Shown here one piece after another: positions 1-6,166 of a stretch of 8,754 nucleotides of DNA. Positions within the stretch are counted from its first letter, which is position 1; each line of letters opens with the position of its first letter. Both the position numbers and the translations under genes were made by a program. The stretch comes from Acetobacteraceae bacterium (lineage in GTDB: Bacteria > Pseudomonadota > Alphaproteobacteria > Acetobacterales > Acetobacteraceae). Below the pieces are notes generated by a model. The model was not told where the DNA came from. It was given only the letters and a program-made list of their open reading frames with translations, and searched no databases. The DNA is taken from assembly GCA_003164305.1 (NCBI GenBank), contig PLSZ01000470.1, positions 1 to 8,754 on the forward strand. Reading direction: 5' to 3'.

Positions 1-150
1 CATCTCGTCGGTGGTCAGCACCTTGGCCTGCGCGGCCGTAATCGCCGCGATCTGCGCGGTGGTGAAACCCTGAATAATATCTGTGGCGAGTCCAGCGATA
101 CTGGTGCCCATGCCCACGATTTGAGAGGGCGTATAATTTGAAGTTGTCAT
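1..150 (-). CDS. N-terminus of a repetitive Thr/Ala/Gln-rich protein (partial, runs off the window)
   Basis: An ATG at 148-150 on the minus strand opens a frame that stays open to the window edge, giving 50 residues starting MTTSNYTPSQIVGMGTSIAG. After about residue 28 the chain shows a short period, FTTAQIAAI then TAAQAKVL then TTDEM, that is 8-9-residue units of the form (L/F/I)TxxQxxxL. I associate such units with very large alphaproteobacterial repeat proteins, often annotated as beta-strand repeat, haemagglutinin-like or 'heme utilization' proteins and thought to be secreted or surface exposed. No classical signal peptide is present in these 50 residues, so any export would need a C-terminal or other signal outside the window. 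The Shine-Dalgarno is weak (AGG, plus-strand 160-162, nine bases from the ATG). It lies downstream and on the same strand as the glycosyltransferase operon, which makes it a candidate acceptor; that is inference. Too little sequence is present to name the family with certainty. Confidence 0.6.
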   Translation of the reverse strand, partial: MTTSNYTPSQIVGMGTSIAGLATDIIQGFTTAQIAAITAAQAKVLTTDEM

Positions 151-249
151 GAGGGTTTACCTGCCGCCGGATTTGATACGTGACGACAGGTTTTTGTCGC
201 GGCATTCCGCACGGAACGCAGGCGTTGATTGAAACGATGCCATCTGACG

Positions 250-270
250 AACTCCACGATTTCGTGAGTT
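250..270. repeat. 21-nt near-perfect palindrome (possible operator or hairpin)
   Basis: The arms AACTCCACGA and TCGTGAGTT are complementary over nine pairs with one bulged C, and meet at a TT centre. It lies about 100 bases upstream of the repeat-protein start and 220 bases downstream of the GT41 stop. There is no T run immediately following on either strand, so an intrinsic terminator is unlikely; an operator for a dimeric regulator or an RNA hairpin fits better. The function is not determinable from sequence. Confidence 0.4.
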
Positions 271-336
271 ACAGACGGCAAGATTTTTTTGCCTGACGGC
301 AGATTGCACGAAATGGATTAACGGGAGGTAAACAGA

Positions 337-378
337 ATGCGTCCACCGAGCAAAATAATCAGGCGTGACATCAGGTGA
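337..378 (+). CDS. Possible 13-residue ORF with strong Shine-Dalgarno
   Basis: A GGGAGGT motif at 323-329 lies seven bases before an ATG at 337, which opens a 13-codon frame (MRPPSKIIRRDIR) ending in TGA at 376-378. The ribosome binding site is better than that of several full genes in the window, but the peptide is very short and resembles no leader peptide I know. It runs opposite to the flanking genes and no plus-strand gene follows it closely. It may be chance, or a small basic peptide or leader. Confidence 0.12.
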   Translation: MRPPSKIIRRDIR

Positions 379-468
379 CTTTATTGCTTCAACGCGGTTT
401 TCGCGGTTTCATCGTCCCGCGACCGACACGCGATGGCCCGCCGCGCACTCACGCCTCGACGTTCCGAC

Positions 469-493
469 ACAATGACAAACCCGCCACCCGGGT
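469..493 (-). terminator. Weak terminator-like hairpin at the end of the operon
   Basis: Read on the minus strand, ACCCG, loop GGTGG and CGGGT form a G/C-rich 5-bp stem (plus-strand 479-493), followed at once by TTTGTCATTG. The stem begins on the last base of the GT41 stop codon. The position is right for operon termination, but the stem is short and the T run has only three residues before a G, so termination could be partial and allow read-through toward the repeat-protein gene. Confidence 0.3.
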
Positions 494-2361
494 CAGTTAT
501 CGCGCATGGCGCGGATCACCCGGCACCATGTGGCCTCGAATTCCTTCGTGAAACCGGCGATATCGCCGATTGTCCGGCTCCAGGTTTCGGCTCGGAACAA
601 CGCCTTGTAACGGGCATACACCGCTGGTTCGTTGGCGAGATGAACGGCGGTGTCGCTATATATCGTCAGACTGATGGCGATGGCCTCAGGCGCGCCGGCC
701 GCGTGCAACAGGCTGGCCGCCATGCGGGAAGCGAAAGCCTGGCCGCACAGAGTCAGTATCGGTAACCGCATGCGAATCGCATCGCTGGCGATGGTCCCGG
801 CGTTATAGGGAAAGGTATCGAGAAACAGGTCGGCCAGAGCAAGGCGGCTCAAATACAGGTCGGGGTCGGCGCGTTGGGAAAAGATCAGCCTGTCCCCCGC
901 TATTCCCTCACGCCGCGCCGCCGCGAGCAGGTTGGCTCGGGACCAGGCGTTATCCTCGATAAGCCACAGAACCGACCGGGGGGCTCGCCTGAGGATCGAC
1001 ATCCAGGCGGCGAACATTTCCTCCGTGATCTTGTAATGTTTCGAGAAACAGCAGAACACGAAACGATCGTCCGGCAATCCGGCGGCGTCGCGGGAAATCT
1101 CGCATCCCATCGAGCGAAGGCTGTCGTTCGCCTGATAGATCGGACCCACGGTCAATGGCGCCGGTTGATAGGAGGTCCGGTACTCCGGCGGAATGACCAC
1201 GTCGTCGCACAACAGATAGTCAAGTTCGGGTAATGGAACGGGGCCGATATAACCAAGCCAGGTCGCCTGCACGGGCGCCGGGCGCGAACGCAAAACCGCG
1301 AGACGGCTGCCCTCGGTGATCCCGTTGAGGTCGATCAACACGTCGATCTCATCGTCGCGAATACATCGCGCGGACTGCTCGTCCGTCAGCGAACGAATGG
1401 TCCGGCAATGGTCGAAAGCGGCGAGCACCCGCCGGCGCAAACGGCTGCCATCGTCGCGGCTGGAGCAGTAGCCGAAGACCTCGAAACGATCTCGATCGTG
1501 ACGTTCGAACAGCTCCGTCACGAGGTAGCACATGGCGTGGCTACAGAAATCCGAGGACAGATAGCCAATTCTGATTCGCTCGTGGGGGTATGGCTTCGGT
1601 GGCGCGAGGCGCGGCGCCGGCTCGGTCTTGCGGGAAATCCAGGCGGCGGCGGACGCTCGTTGCGTATCGATATCGTCGGTGAGCGCCAGGATGCTGAGCG
1701 GGCAGGATTTTCCGATCAGGTCCTCCGCCGAGAGACCGGGAATGTCCGTTGAGGCGATCGGCCACCGGCACATTCTTTGCCGGATATGAAGCCAATGATG
1801 CAGCACATCGGGCTGCTCCGGATCGGTCAGCAGCACACGATACAGCATTCGTTCCGCGGCTTCGAGCCGGCCAAGCCTTTCCAGCAGGCGGCCTTGCTGG
1901 GTTTCCAGCGCAATGCGCTCGGCGTCCGGTTGGGTCGCGCGTTGCCAGGCCGTGAGCGCCTGCTCCGGCTGACCAGTCAGCTCCAGCATCAAACCGAGGT
2001 TGAGGGCGGCGCCATACAGATCGGGGCGCAGCGCCAGCGCATTCCCATAGGCGACGATGGCGTTCGCATTGTCGCCGGCGTTGGTCAGCGAGACGCCGAG
2101 ATTGAACCAGGCGGCATAAAGCACGTCCGAGATGCCGGCGTTCGCCTCGATCCAGCAGCGATACAACCCGATCTCAGCGGCGTCGCCAGGTTTGAGATGG
2201 GAGCGTCCGATGGCGGCGAGCACGGCGTCGAACGAAGTCTGTTTCAGTCGCGCGTTGTCATGCGGCGCATCCCCCGCTGCCGGGCTGGTCAGCCACGTAT
2301 CAAGCCATTCCGTCAACGGTTGGCCGCCAGGTTCCGATTGAAGACCGATCATTCGCGGCAT
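493..2361 (-). CDS. TPR-containing GT41 (OGT/SPINDLY-type) protein O-glycosyltransferase
   Basis: The 622-residue product has about three TPRs (roughly residues 84-181) and a C-terminal GT41 domain (about 262-615), the layout of bacterial O-GlcNAc-transferase/SPINDLY homologues, which transfer a sugar from a nucleotide donor to Ser/Thr of cytoplasmic proteins. Visible family blocks are IRIGYLSSDFCSH (263-275, with the conserved His), DVLIDLNGITEGSR (340-353), RPAPVQATWLGYIG (360-373), CFSKHYKI (438-445, Lys444 aligning with the nucleotide-contacting Lys of human OGT), SVLWL (463-467) and FLDTFPYN followed by GTIASD (513-527). The HTT motif typical of eukaryotic OGT is replaced by GTI, a variant I believe is common in alphaproteobacterial members. 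No signal peptide is present. The start lacks a recognisable Shine-Dalgarno, and Met4 is an alternative. It is the last gene of a three-gene operon, 30 bp after the TPR-ATP-grasp gene. Sugar and acceptor are unknown; fucosyl transfer (as in plant SPY) cannot be excluded. Confidence 0.92.
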   Translation of the reverse strand: MPRMIGLQSEPGGQPLTEWLDTWLTSPAAGDAPHDNARLKQTSFDAVLAAIGRSHLKPGDAAEIGLYRCWIEANAGISDVLYAAWFNLGVSLTNAGDNANAIVAYGNALALRPDLYGAALNLGLMLELTGQPEQALTAWQRATQPDAERIALETQQGRLLERLGRLEAAERMLYRVLLTDPEQPDVLHHWLHIRQRMCRWPIASTDIPGLSAEDLIGKSCPLSILALTDDIDTQRASAAAWISRKTEPAPRLAPPKPYPHERIRIGYLSSDFCSHAMCYLVTELFERHDRDRFEVFGYCSSRDDGSRLRRRVLAAFDHCRTIRSLTDEQSARCIRDDEIDVLIDLNGITEGSRLAVLRSRPAPVQATWLGYIGPVPLPELDYLLCDDVVIPPEYRTSYQPAPLTVGPIYQANDSLRSMGCEISRDAAGLPDDRFVFCCFSKHYKITEEMFAAWMSILRRAPRSVLWLIEDNAWSRANLLAAARREGIAGDRLIFSQRADPDLYLSRLALADLFLDTFPYNAGTIASDAIRMRLPILTLCGQAFASRMAASLLHAAGAPEAIAISLTIYSDTAVHLANEPAVYARYKALFRAETWSRTIGDIAGFTKEFEATWCRVIRAMRDN

Positions 2362-2391
2362 GCAGCCATGATCGCCGAGCGGAAATCTGGG

Positions 2392-4197
2392 CTAACCGGT
2401 CAGCCGGCGCCGGGACAGCATCGCATCGAACGCGGTCTTTATCCTGGCGACGTATGGATTCTTGTAAGCAAACGCCTGGTTCTTTTCATCGTGAACCAGC
2501 ATTGACGCGTTCGACTCGAAGACCACGATCCGTCCGTCGCGGTCCAGACCGCAATCGATGCCGCCGTAATCAAGGCCGGTCGCGCCGGCCATCGCTCGCA
2601 GCGAGTCCTGGCGCGCGGCGTCGAACACGCCGCCGATGTTATCGAGAAAGCGCTCTTCTTCCTGGCGCATCCAGAGATGATCGGCCATGTCGGTCCGGAA
2701 ATGATGCACCTTCCAGTCGTTATGAATGGCCAGATGGTATGGCAGAATCTCTCCATCGATGAAGATGACGCGATATTTGCGGAAGAATCCGTCGTCCGAA
2801 CGGTAATCGATGAATTCGATCACGTAATAGTTTAGTTCCGGGCTCTTCGCGACGAAATCGGCGATCTCCGGCCAGGACTCGAACTTATCGAAGTCGTCGC
2901 CGCCGTGTGGGCCGGCGACGCGTACCAGCAACGGCAAGCGGAAATCCGCGAATTCGTTACGGGACGCGGATTCGAGTAGCACCGCGCCGGCGACACGCAG
3001 CGTCCTGGGGATCACGCAATGTGGAATATCGGCGAATCGCCGTGCGATACTCTCCCGATTCGTGTGCATGATCGTGCGCGGATGATTGATCGTCGGACGA
3101 TCCAGACGATCGACCAGATCGAGCGCGCGCACCAGAACGTCCTCGCCGTCATCGACGTTGCAGATCATGTTGAAAACGACATCGGCTTTGCTCCGAAGCA
3201 ACGCGACGTCATCCGGCGTGTCCGGGATCACGCAATGGAAATGCCGGTCATACGCGGCTTTGCCCGCGAGGTAATTGACCGGGGTCGAGCCGCCCATCGG
3301 GGTATCGAGAAATACAGCGGAAAACTCGGCTTTTGGCTGATTGGCGGGCCAGGTGATCAACGGTTGCAGAGCCTTGGCCTGACGGAACATGACCAGTGCG
3401 TTGGCGGTCTGCCGTTGCCGCATCAATATATTTCCCAGTTCGACGAACGTATTGGTGTCGTAGGCGCCGAGCGCGATAGCGCGTTCCAGGCATTGCCGCG
3501 CTTCCTCGTCCTCCCCGGTCAGGCGGCTGAGAAAGCGGCCAAGCGCGTTGTATGCGACCCCGGCGTTCGGATGCAGCCGCACCGCCAACCGATAATTCGC
3601 TTTCGCCTCGTCCAGTCGCGTCTGAGCCGAGAGCAAACCGGCGAGGTTGATGAGCGCATCCAGATAATCCGGTTTTAGCGCGAGCGAGCGGCGGTAGCTT
3701 TCCTCGGCCTCATCCGGCCGCGCGGTTTCGCTGAGCGCGTTGCCGAGATTGTTATGCGCGATGGCCGACCCGGGATTGAGATCGATCGCGCGGCGACAGC
3801 TCGCGACGGCTTCCTCGAACCGGCCGAGTCCGCAGAGGATCCGGCCGAAATTGGAGTGCGTTTCGGGTGAACGCGGATTCAGTTCCATGGCGCGCCGGAA
3901 GCTCGCGAGCGCTTCGTCCACGCGCCCGACATCATGCAGGGCGTTGCCGAGATCGTTGTAGGCGTCGGCGTTGCCCGGTGCGATTTTGATCACCCGCGAC
4001 AGTTTCTCGATGGCTTCCGGCAGCTTGTTCAACTGCAGAAACGCCTTCCCGGCCGCCTGCCAGCCAAGCACGTTGGCGGGATAGCGTTTGGTCACGGTAT
4101 CGGCCGCCAACACCAACCGGTCCCAGTGCCCGGAGTTATAAATCGCGATCAGTTCGTCGCGGACCGCGGTGGGCAATTCCCTCGCGCCGTTGTTCAT
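2392..4197 (-). CDS. TPR protein fused to an ATP-grasp (RimK/glutathione-synthetase-like) domain
   Basis: The 601-residue product begins with seven TPRs (about 42-75, 76-109, 110-143, 144-177, 178-211, 212-246, 247-280), followed by a domain with ATP-grasp hallmarks. A pre-ATP-grasp alpha/beta segment (about 290-400) includes DVVFNMICNVDDGED. Then come a nucleotide-lobe strand LLVRVAGPHGGDD (423-435), a hinge-like YYVIEFIDY (457-465), the strand KYRVIFIDGEI (474-484), and a metal-binding end with Asp548, Glu561 and Asn563 in GIDCG and VVFESNAS. The D/E/N spacing resembles that of RimK. ATP-grasp enzymes join a carboxylate to an amine or similar group through an acyl phosphate; the substrate here is unknown, and the TPR superhelix presumably docks a protein partner. 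The usual strand Lys appears as Arg426. The ATG overlaps the PLP-enzyme stop (ATGA) and has a strong AAGGAG site, so translation is probably coupled. It is predicted cytoplasmic. Confidence 0.8.
   Translation of the reverse strand: MNNGARELPTAVRDELIAIYNSGHWDRLVLAADTVTKRYPANVLGWQAAGKAFLQLNKLPEAIEKLSRVIKIAPGNADAYNDLGNALHDVGRVDEALASFRRAMELNPRSPETHSNFGRILCGLGRFEEAVASCRRAIDLNPGSAIAHNNLGNALSETARPDEAEESYRRSLALKPDYLDALINLAGLLSAQTRLDEAKANYRLAVRLHPNAGVAYNALGRFLSRLTGEDEEARQCLERAIALGAYDTNTFVELGNILMRQRQTANALVMFRQAKALQPLITWPANQPKAEFSAVFLDTPMGGSTPVNYLAGKAAYDRHFHCVIPDTPDDVALLRSKADVVFNMICNVDDGEDVLVRALDLVDRLDRPTINHPRTIMHTNRESIARRFADIPHCVIPRTLRVAGAVLLESASRNEFADFRLPLLVRVAGPHGGDDFDKFESWPEIADFVAKSPELNYYVIEFIDYRSDDGFFRKYRVIFIDGEILPYHLAIHNDWKVHHFRTDMADHLWMRQEEERFLDNIGGVFDAARQDSLRAMAGATGLDYGGIDCGLDRDGRIVVFESNASMLVHDEKNQAFAYKNPYVARIKTAFDAMLSRRRLTG
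3358..4074 (-). repeat. Seven tandem TPR-encoding units with 102-nt period
   Basis: The segment encodes residues 42-280 of the TPR-ATP-grasp protein as 34-residue units with the TPR pattern (small residue at 8, Gly at 8-9, Ala at 20, Pro near 32). Some nucleotide-level identity remains: GCGTTGCCGAGAT appears at 3737 and again at 3941 on the plus strand, 204 bases or exactly two units apart. This suggests the units arose by duplication; they have since diverged. Confidence 0.75.
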
Positions 4198-5621
4198 GCC
4201 ACAGGCTCCTTTTGTGCCGGCGAGCGGATGGTGCGCCGCTTGCCCGCGGGACCAGGCGAGGACGCGGTGACTTCCTCCAACGCCGCGAAGGCCCGCGCCA
4301 GGCCGCCATCGCCGGACGCGGGCAACAAGTCCCTGGCGCCAATCGCCAGTCGAAGACCGCCGAACGGGCCAAGCGCCACCGGTTGGCCGACCAGGACACC
4401 CGTCCGCGCGAGACGCTCGTAAAGCGGACGCAGCTCCACCGCCGGCAGCATGCGCTCAGGCCGCGCCGGGTCGCGCACGCCGAGCGTGAAAATCGTCGGC
4501 AGAGCAGCCCATCCCCCCCGGCGGGGACGCAATCCACCGACCGGCACGAGCATGGGATTTGCCGCGACCGCGCGTTCGACAAGACCGGCCCGCTCCCAAA
4601 GAACGGCGGGCACGGTGGCCACGATCGGCTCGAATGCATCGATCGTCGCGAGGGCGGCGATCCAGCGCAGCGTGGTGCCGAGATTGATATCTTCGCGGGA
4701 TGCCGAGGTGCGCGGGCGGCGTCCGGTCGCGGGCAACCTCGCCCATGGGAACAGCACGGCGCCGGAGAATGCCGGGCCGCCAAAAAATTTCGAGCCTGTG
4801 ACGACCACTGGCCAGCCGCGCCTCAGGTAAGCCGCGACGGCCGCGGGATCGATCCGCCCCTGGCAGGCATCGACAACCACGTCGGCGCCCTCCGGCGGGC
4901 AAACCGGCGCGATCAGTCCGGTTTTCGAGCCGTGCGTCAGCCAGGTGACGACCCGCCCGGACGCGGTCGTCGAAGCGGCGGCGAAGGCATGGTTCACCTC
5001 GTCGTCGTTTCGCGGCGATCCGTCGGCGGCGCGCAATGGAATTTCAACCGCGGTCGCCACGGCATCGGTCACCGGCTTGCCGCTGTCGGGCCCATCGAAC
5101 ACGCGGCATATCGCCGCCATGGGCACCCCCGTGCCGGTTTCCGAGGCCGCTGGAAGGATCGCCGTGATTGGCTCGCGGGGCCGTTCGGCGGCGATCATCA
5201 TCGCGGCCGTTAGCATGGCGTCCGTTCCGGATGAGCACAGGATGATCCGCGCGAGCGATCCCGCGCCGAAATAACCGGCAAGCCGCGCTTTGACGTTCTC
5301 CGTCATCGTCGCCAGTCGGCGGGCGCGCTGCCGGGGCGACGGGGCACCGACGATGCCGAGGAACGCTTCGGCGGCGCGATCGAAGCCGCCGACCAAAATG
5401 GGCGAGGCCGTGCACGACGAGACACAGACCAGGTCGGGCGCCGGTACGCCAGGACAAAGATATTTGTTGAGGCCGGTTCGTGGATCAGCCGCGAGCCGGC
5501 TGTCGCCGCCTGACAACAAGGCTGGCATGAACGCGGCCAGATCGTCGCGAATGGGCGCCGGTCGCGGAGCGCGCCGCCAGGGTCCGAATCTCGTTTCGGT
5601 TAGCGGAGACACGCTCAACAT
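4194..5621 (-). CDS. Divergent class V-like PLP-dependent enzyme (aminotransferase/cysteine desulfurase fold)
   Basis: The 475-residue product shows fold-type I PLP-enzyme landmarks. By eye these align with class V enzymes such as IscS: SSGTDAMLTA (130-139) for the phosphate-binding GATES-like loop, VVVDACQGR (248-256) with Asp251 for the pyridine nitrogen and Gln254, and VVTGSKFFGGPAFSGAVLF (273-291) with Lys278 as the likely Schiff-base lysine. GGLRLAIGARD (421-431) has Arg424, possibly the substrate-carboxylate clamp. In SETGTG (160-165) a Glu is kept, but the PLP-stacking His of IscS appears as Thr162, and the residue before the Lys is Ser rather than His. I see no desulfurase cysteine loop. 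It could be an aminotransferase, lyase or racemase. The first 60 residues are unusual and Arg/Pro-rich. The start is supported by AGAAAGG eight bases upstream. It heads the operon with the TPR-ATP-grasp and GT41 genes, so it may make or modify a precursor for them (inference). Confidence 0.72.
   Translation of the reverse strand: MLSVSPLTETRFGPWRRAPRPAPIRDDLAAFMPALLSGGDSRLAADPRTGLNKYLCPGVPAPDLVCVSSCTASPILVGGFDRAAEAFLGIVGAPSPRQRARRLATMTENVKARLAGYFGAGSLARIILCSSGTDAMLTAAMMIAAERPREPITAILPAASETGTGVPMAAICRVFDGPDSGKPVTDAVATAVEIPLRAADGSPRNDDEVNHAFAAASTTASGRVVTWLTHGSKTGLIAPVCPPEGADVVVDACQGRIDPAAVAAYLRRGWPVVVTGSKFFGGPAFSGAVLFPWARLPATGRRPRTSASREDINLGTTLRWIAALATIDAFEPIVATVPAVLWERAGLVERAVAANPMLVPVGGLRPRRGGWAALPTIFTLGVRDPARPERMLPAVELRPLYERLARTGVLVGQPVALGPFGGLRLAIGARDLLPASGDGGLARAFAALEEVTASSPGPAGKRRTIRSPAQKEPVA
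4206..4211 (-). promoter_or_regulatory. Strong Shine-Dalgarno of the TPR-ATP-grasp gene
   Basis: The minus-strand motif AAGGAG lies eight bases before the ATG at 4195-4197 and within the last codons (Lys-Glu) of the upstream PLP-enzyme gene. Together with the ATGA overlap it fixes the start and indicates translational coupling. Confidence 0.75.
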
Positions 5622-5629
5622 GCTTCAGG

Positions 5630-5636
5630 CCTTTCT
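5630..5636 (-). promoter_or_regulatory. Shine-Dalgarno of the PLP-enzyme gene
   Basis: AGAAAGG on the minus strand ends eight bases before the ATG at 5619-5621. It supports this start and hence the Arg/Pro-rich N-terminus of the product. Confidence 0.6.
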
Positions 5637-6166
5637 GTCTCGCGCGCGGCGTGGCGGCGGCCGTCGCGAGACCGTTTGAGATCGGTCCCCGAGAGGCCAG
5701 GATTTGAAACGCCCTGGCACACGCTGGCGCCACGGATTCGTTTTCTTCCCGTCATCGGATGCGGTCGTGTGCGAAGGTCATCCTTTTCGGCCTGCCACCT
5801 CTGGTCTCACCGGACCGCGTTCCGGGCATTCGCCGGCAGCCAAAGCCGAGCCCCTCGCGGTTAGCGGGAGGATGATGCGGGCATAAGGTTGACATACCCT
5901 TAAGATCGCGTGGTGGGGGCGCTGGATCTCGACGCTGAAAATCGGCCGCTCCCGCTCGGCGGCGCGGCGGCCGCGCGCCCGGGATTCCACGATCTTGACC
6001 GGGCTATCCGCATCAACGTGCTCGTTACGCGTCCTGGCCCGGTCGAGCCGGGCCAGGACGCGTGAGCCAATGTATTGTTCGGTTGATGTTATAGCCTACG
6101 CGCGATAGCCCGACTCGCCTGCCAGGAAATGGATCGCGCCCATCCGCCAGTCATTGAGGCGCCGTT
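5637..6166. other. Non-coding stretch upstream of the operon
   Basis: No gene is convincing here. Short frames at 5676-5864 (+), 5704-5886 (+) and 5778-5990 (-) have no Shine-Dalgarno, no recognisable motif and Arg-rich composition typical of chance frames in G/C-rich DNA. Visible structures are inverted repeats GACCG/CGGTC (5670-5687) and GCCAGG/CCTGGC (5696-5718), a TAAGG/CCTTA pair (5884-5902) enclosing a TTGACA at 5889-5894 with no good -10 partner downstream on the plus strand, a CG-only tract around 5957-5988, and the strong hairpin at 6027-6063. The operon promoter should lie in the first 150 bases of this region on the minus strand, but no sigma-70-like pair stands out. Confidence 0.5.
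6027..6063. repeat. Perfect 16-bp stem-loop
   Basis: The arms ACGCGTCCTGGCCCGG (6027-6042) and its exact reverse complement (6048-6063) flank a five-base TCGAG loop. With 13 of 16 pairs being G-C the hairpin would be extremely stable in RNA. Neither strand has a T run after it, so it is not a standard intrinsic terminator. It could be a U-less terminator, a transcription-insulating or RNA-stabilising hairpin, one copy of a dispersed palindromic repeat, or a protein-binding site. Confidence 0.7.

Larger units (their letters stand above)
151..492. other. Intergenic region between the GT41 gene and the repeat protein
   Basis: This 342-bp stretch has no convincing long gene and is clearly less G/C-rich than its surroundings, with A/T runs at 191-195 and 284-290. 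It must carry whatever drives the repeat protein at 1-150. On the minus strand a weak -35/-10 pair (GCGACA, 16 bases, TATCAA, ending near 172) can be drawn, but the match is poor. It also contains a 21-nt near-palindrome (250-270), direct repeats of GACGGCA(A)GATT (274-285 and 295-305), adjacent repeats of ATCAGG(CG)TGAC (358-369 and 370-379), a small GGCAA/TTGCC inverted repeat around the T run at 277-293, and a 13-codon plus-strand ORF. The density of small symmetric and repeated elements suggests regulatory DNA or RNA, but no known motif was recognised. Confidence 0.55.

Noticed and set aside
433..765. 110-codon plus-strand frame starting in the intergenic region
   Set aside because: Most of it is antisense to the GT41 C-terminus, and there is no Shine-Dalgarno at its start.
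1777..2505. 242-codon plus-strand frame spanning the GT41/TPR-ATP-grasp junction
   Set aside because: It crosses two well-supported minus-strand genes, has no recognisable domain and is composed of Arg/Gln/Gly-rich sequence.
3019..3678. 219-codon plus-strand frame opposite the TPR-ATP-grasp gene
   Set aside because: The minus strand carries regular TPR units and ATP-grasp segments here; the plus frame shows nothing recognisable.
4212..5213. 333-codon open frame on the plus strand opposite the PLP-enzyme gene
   Set aside because: It is Arg/Gly/Pro-rich, shows no motif or ribosome site, and mirrors a minus-strand gene with recognisable PLP-binding residues; it is an antisense shadow in G/C-rich DNA.
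5685..5720. Possible tRNA 3' end or tRNA remnant (minus-strand TTCAAATCC followed by CTCTC)
   Set aside because: The T-arm stem cannot be paired with correct 5+7+5 geometry, there is no CCA or matching acceptor strand, and no anticodon or D arm upstream. It is better explained as a simple GCCAGG/CCTGGC inverted repeat.
5884..5915. TTGACA inside a TAAGG/CCTTA inverted repeat as a plus-strand promoter
   Set aside because: No acceptable -10 hexamer occurs 15-19 bases downstream (sequence there is GGTGGGGG-like), and no gene starts close behind.
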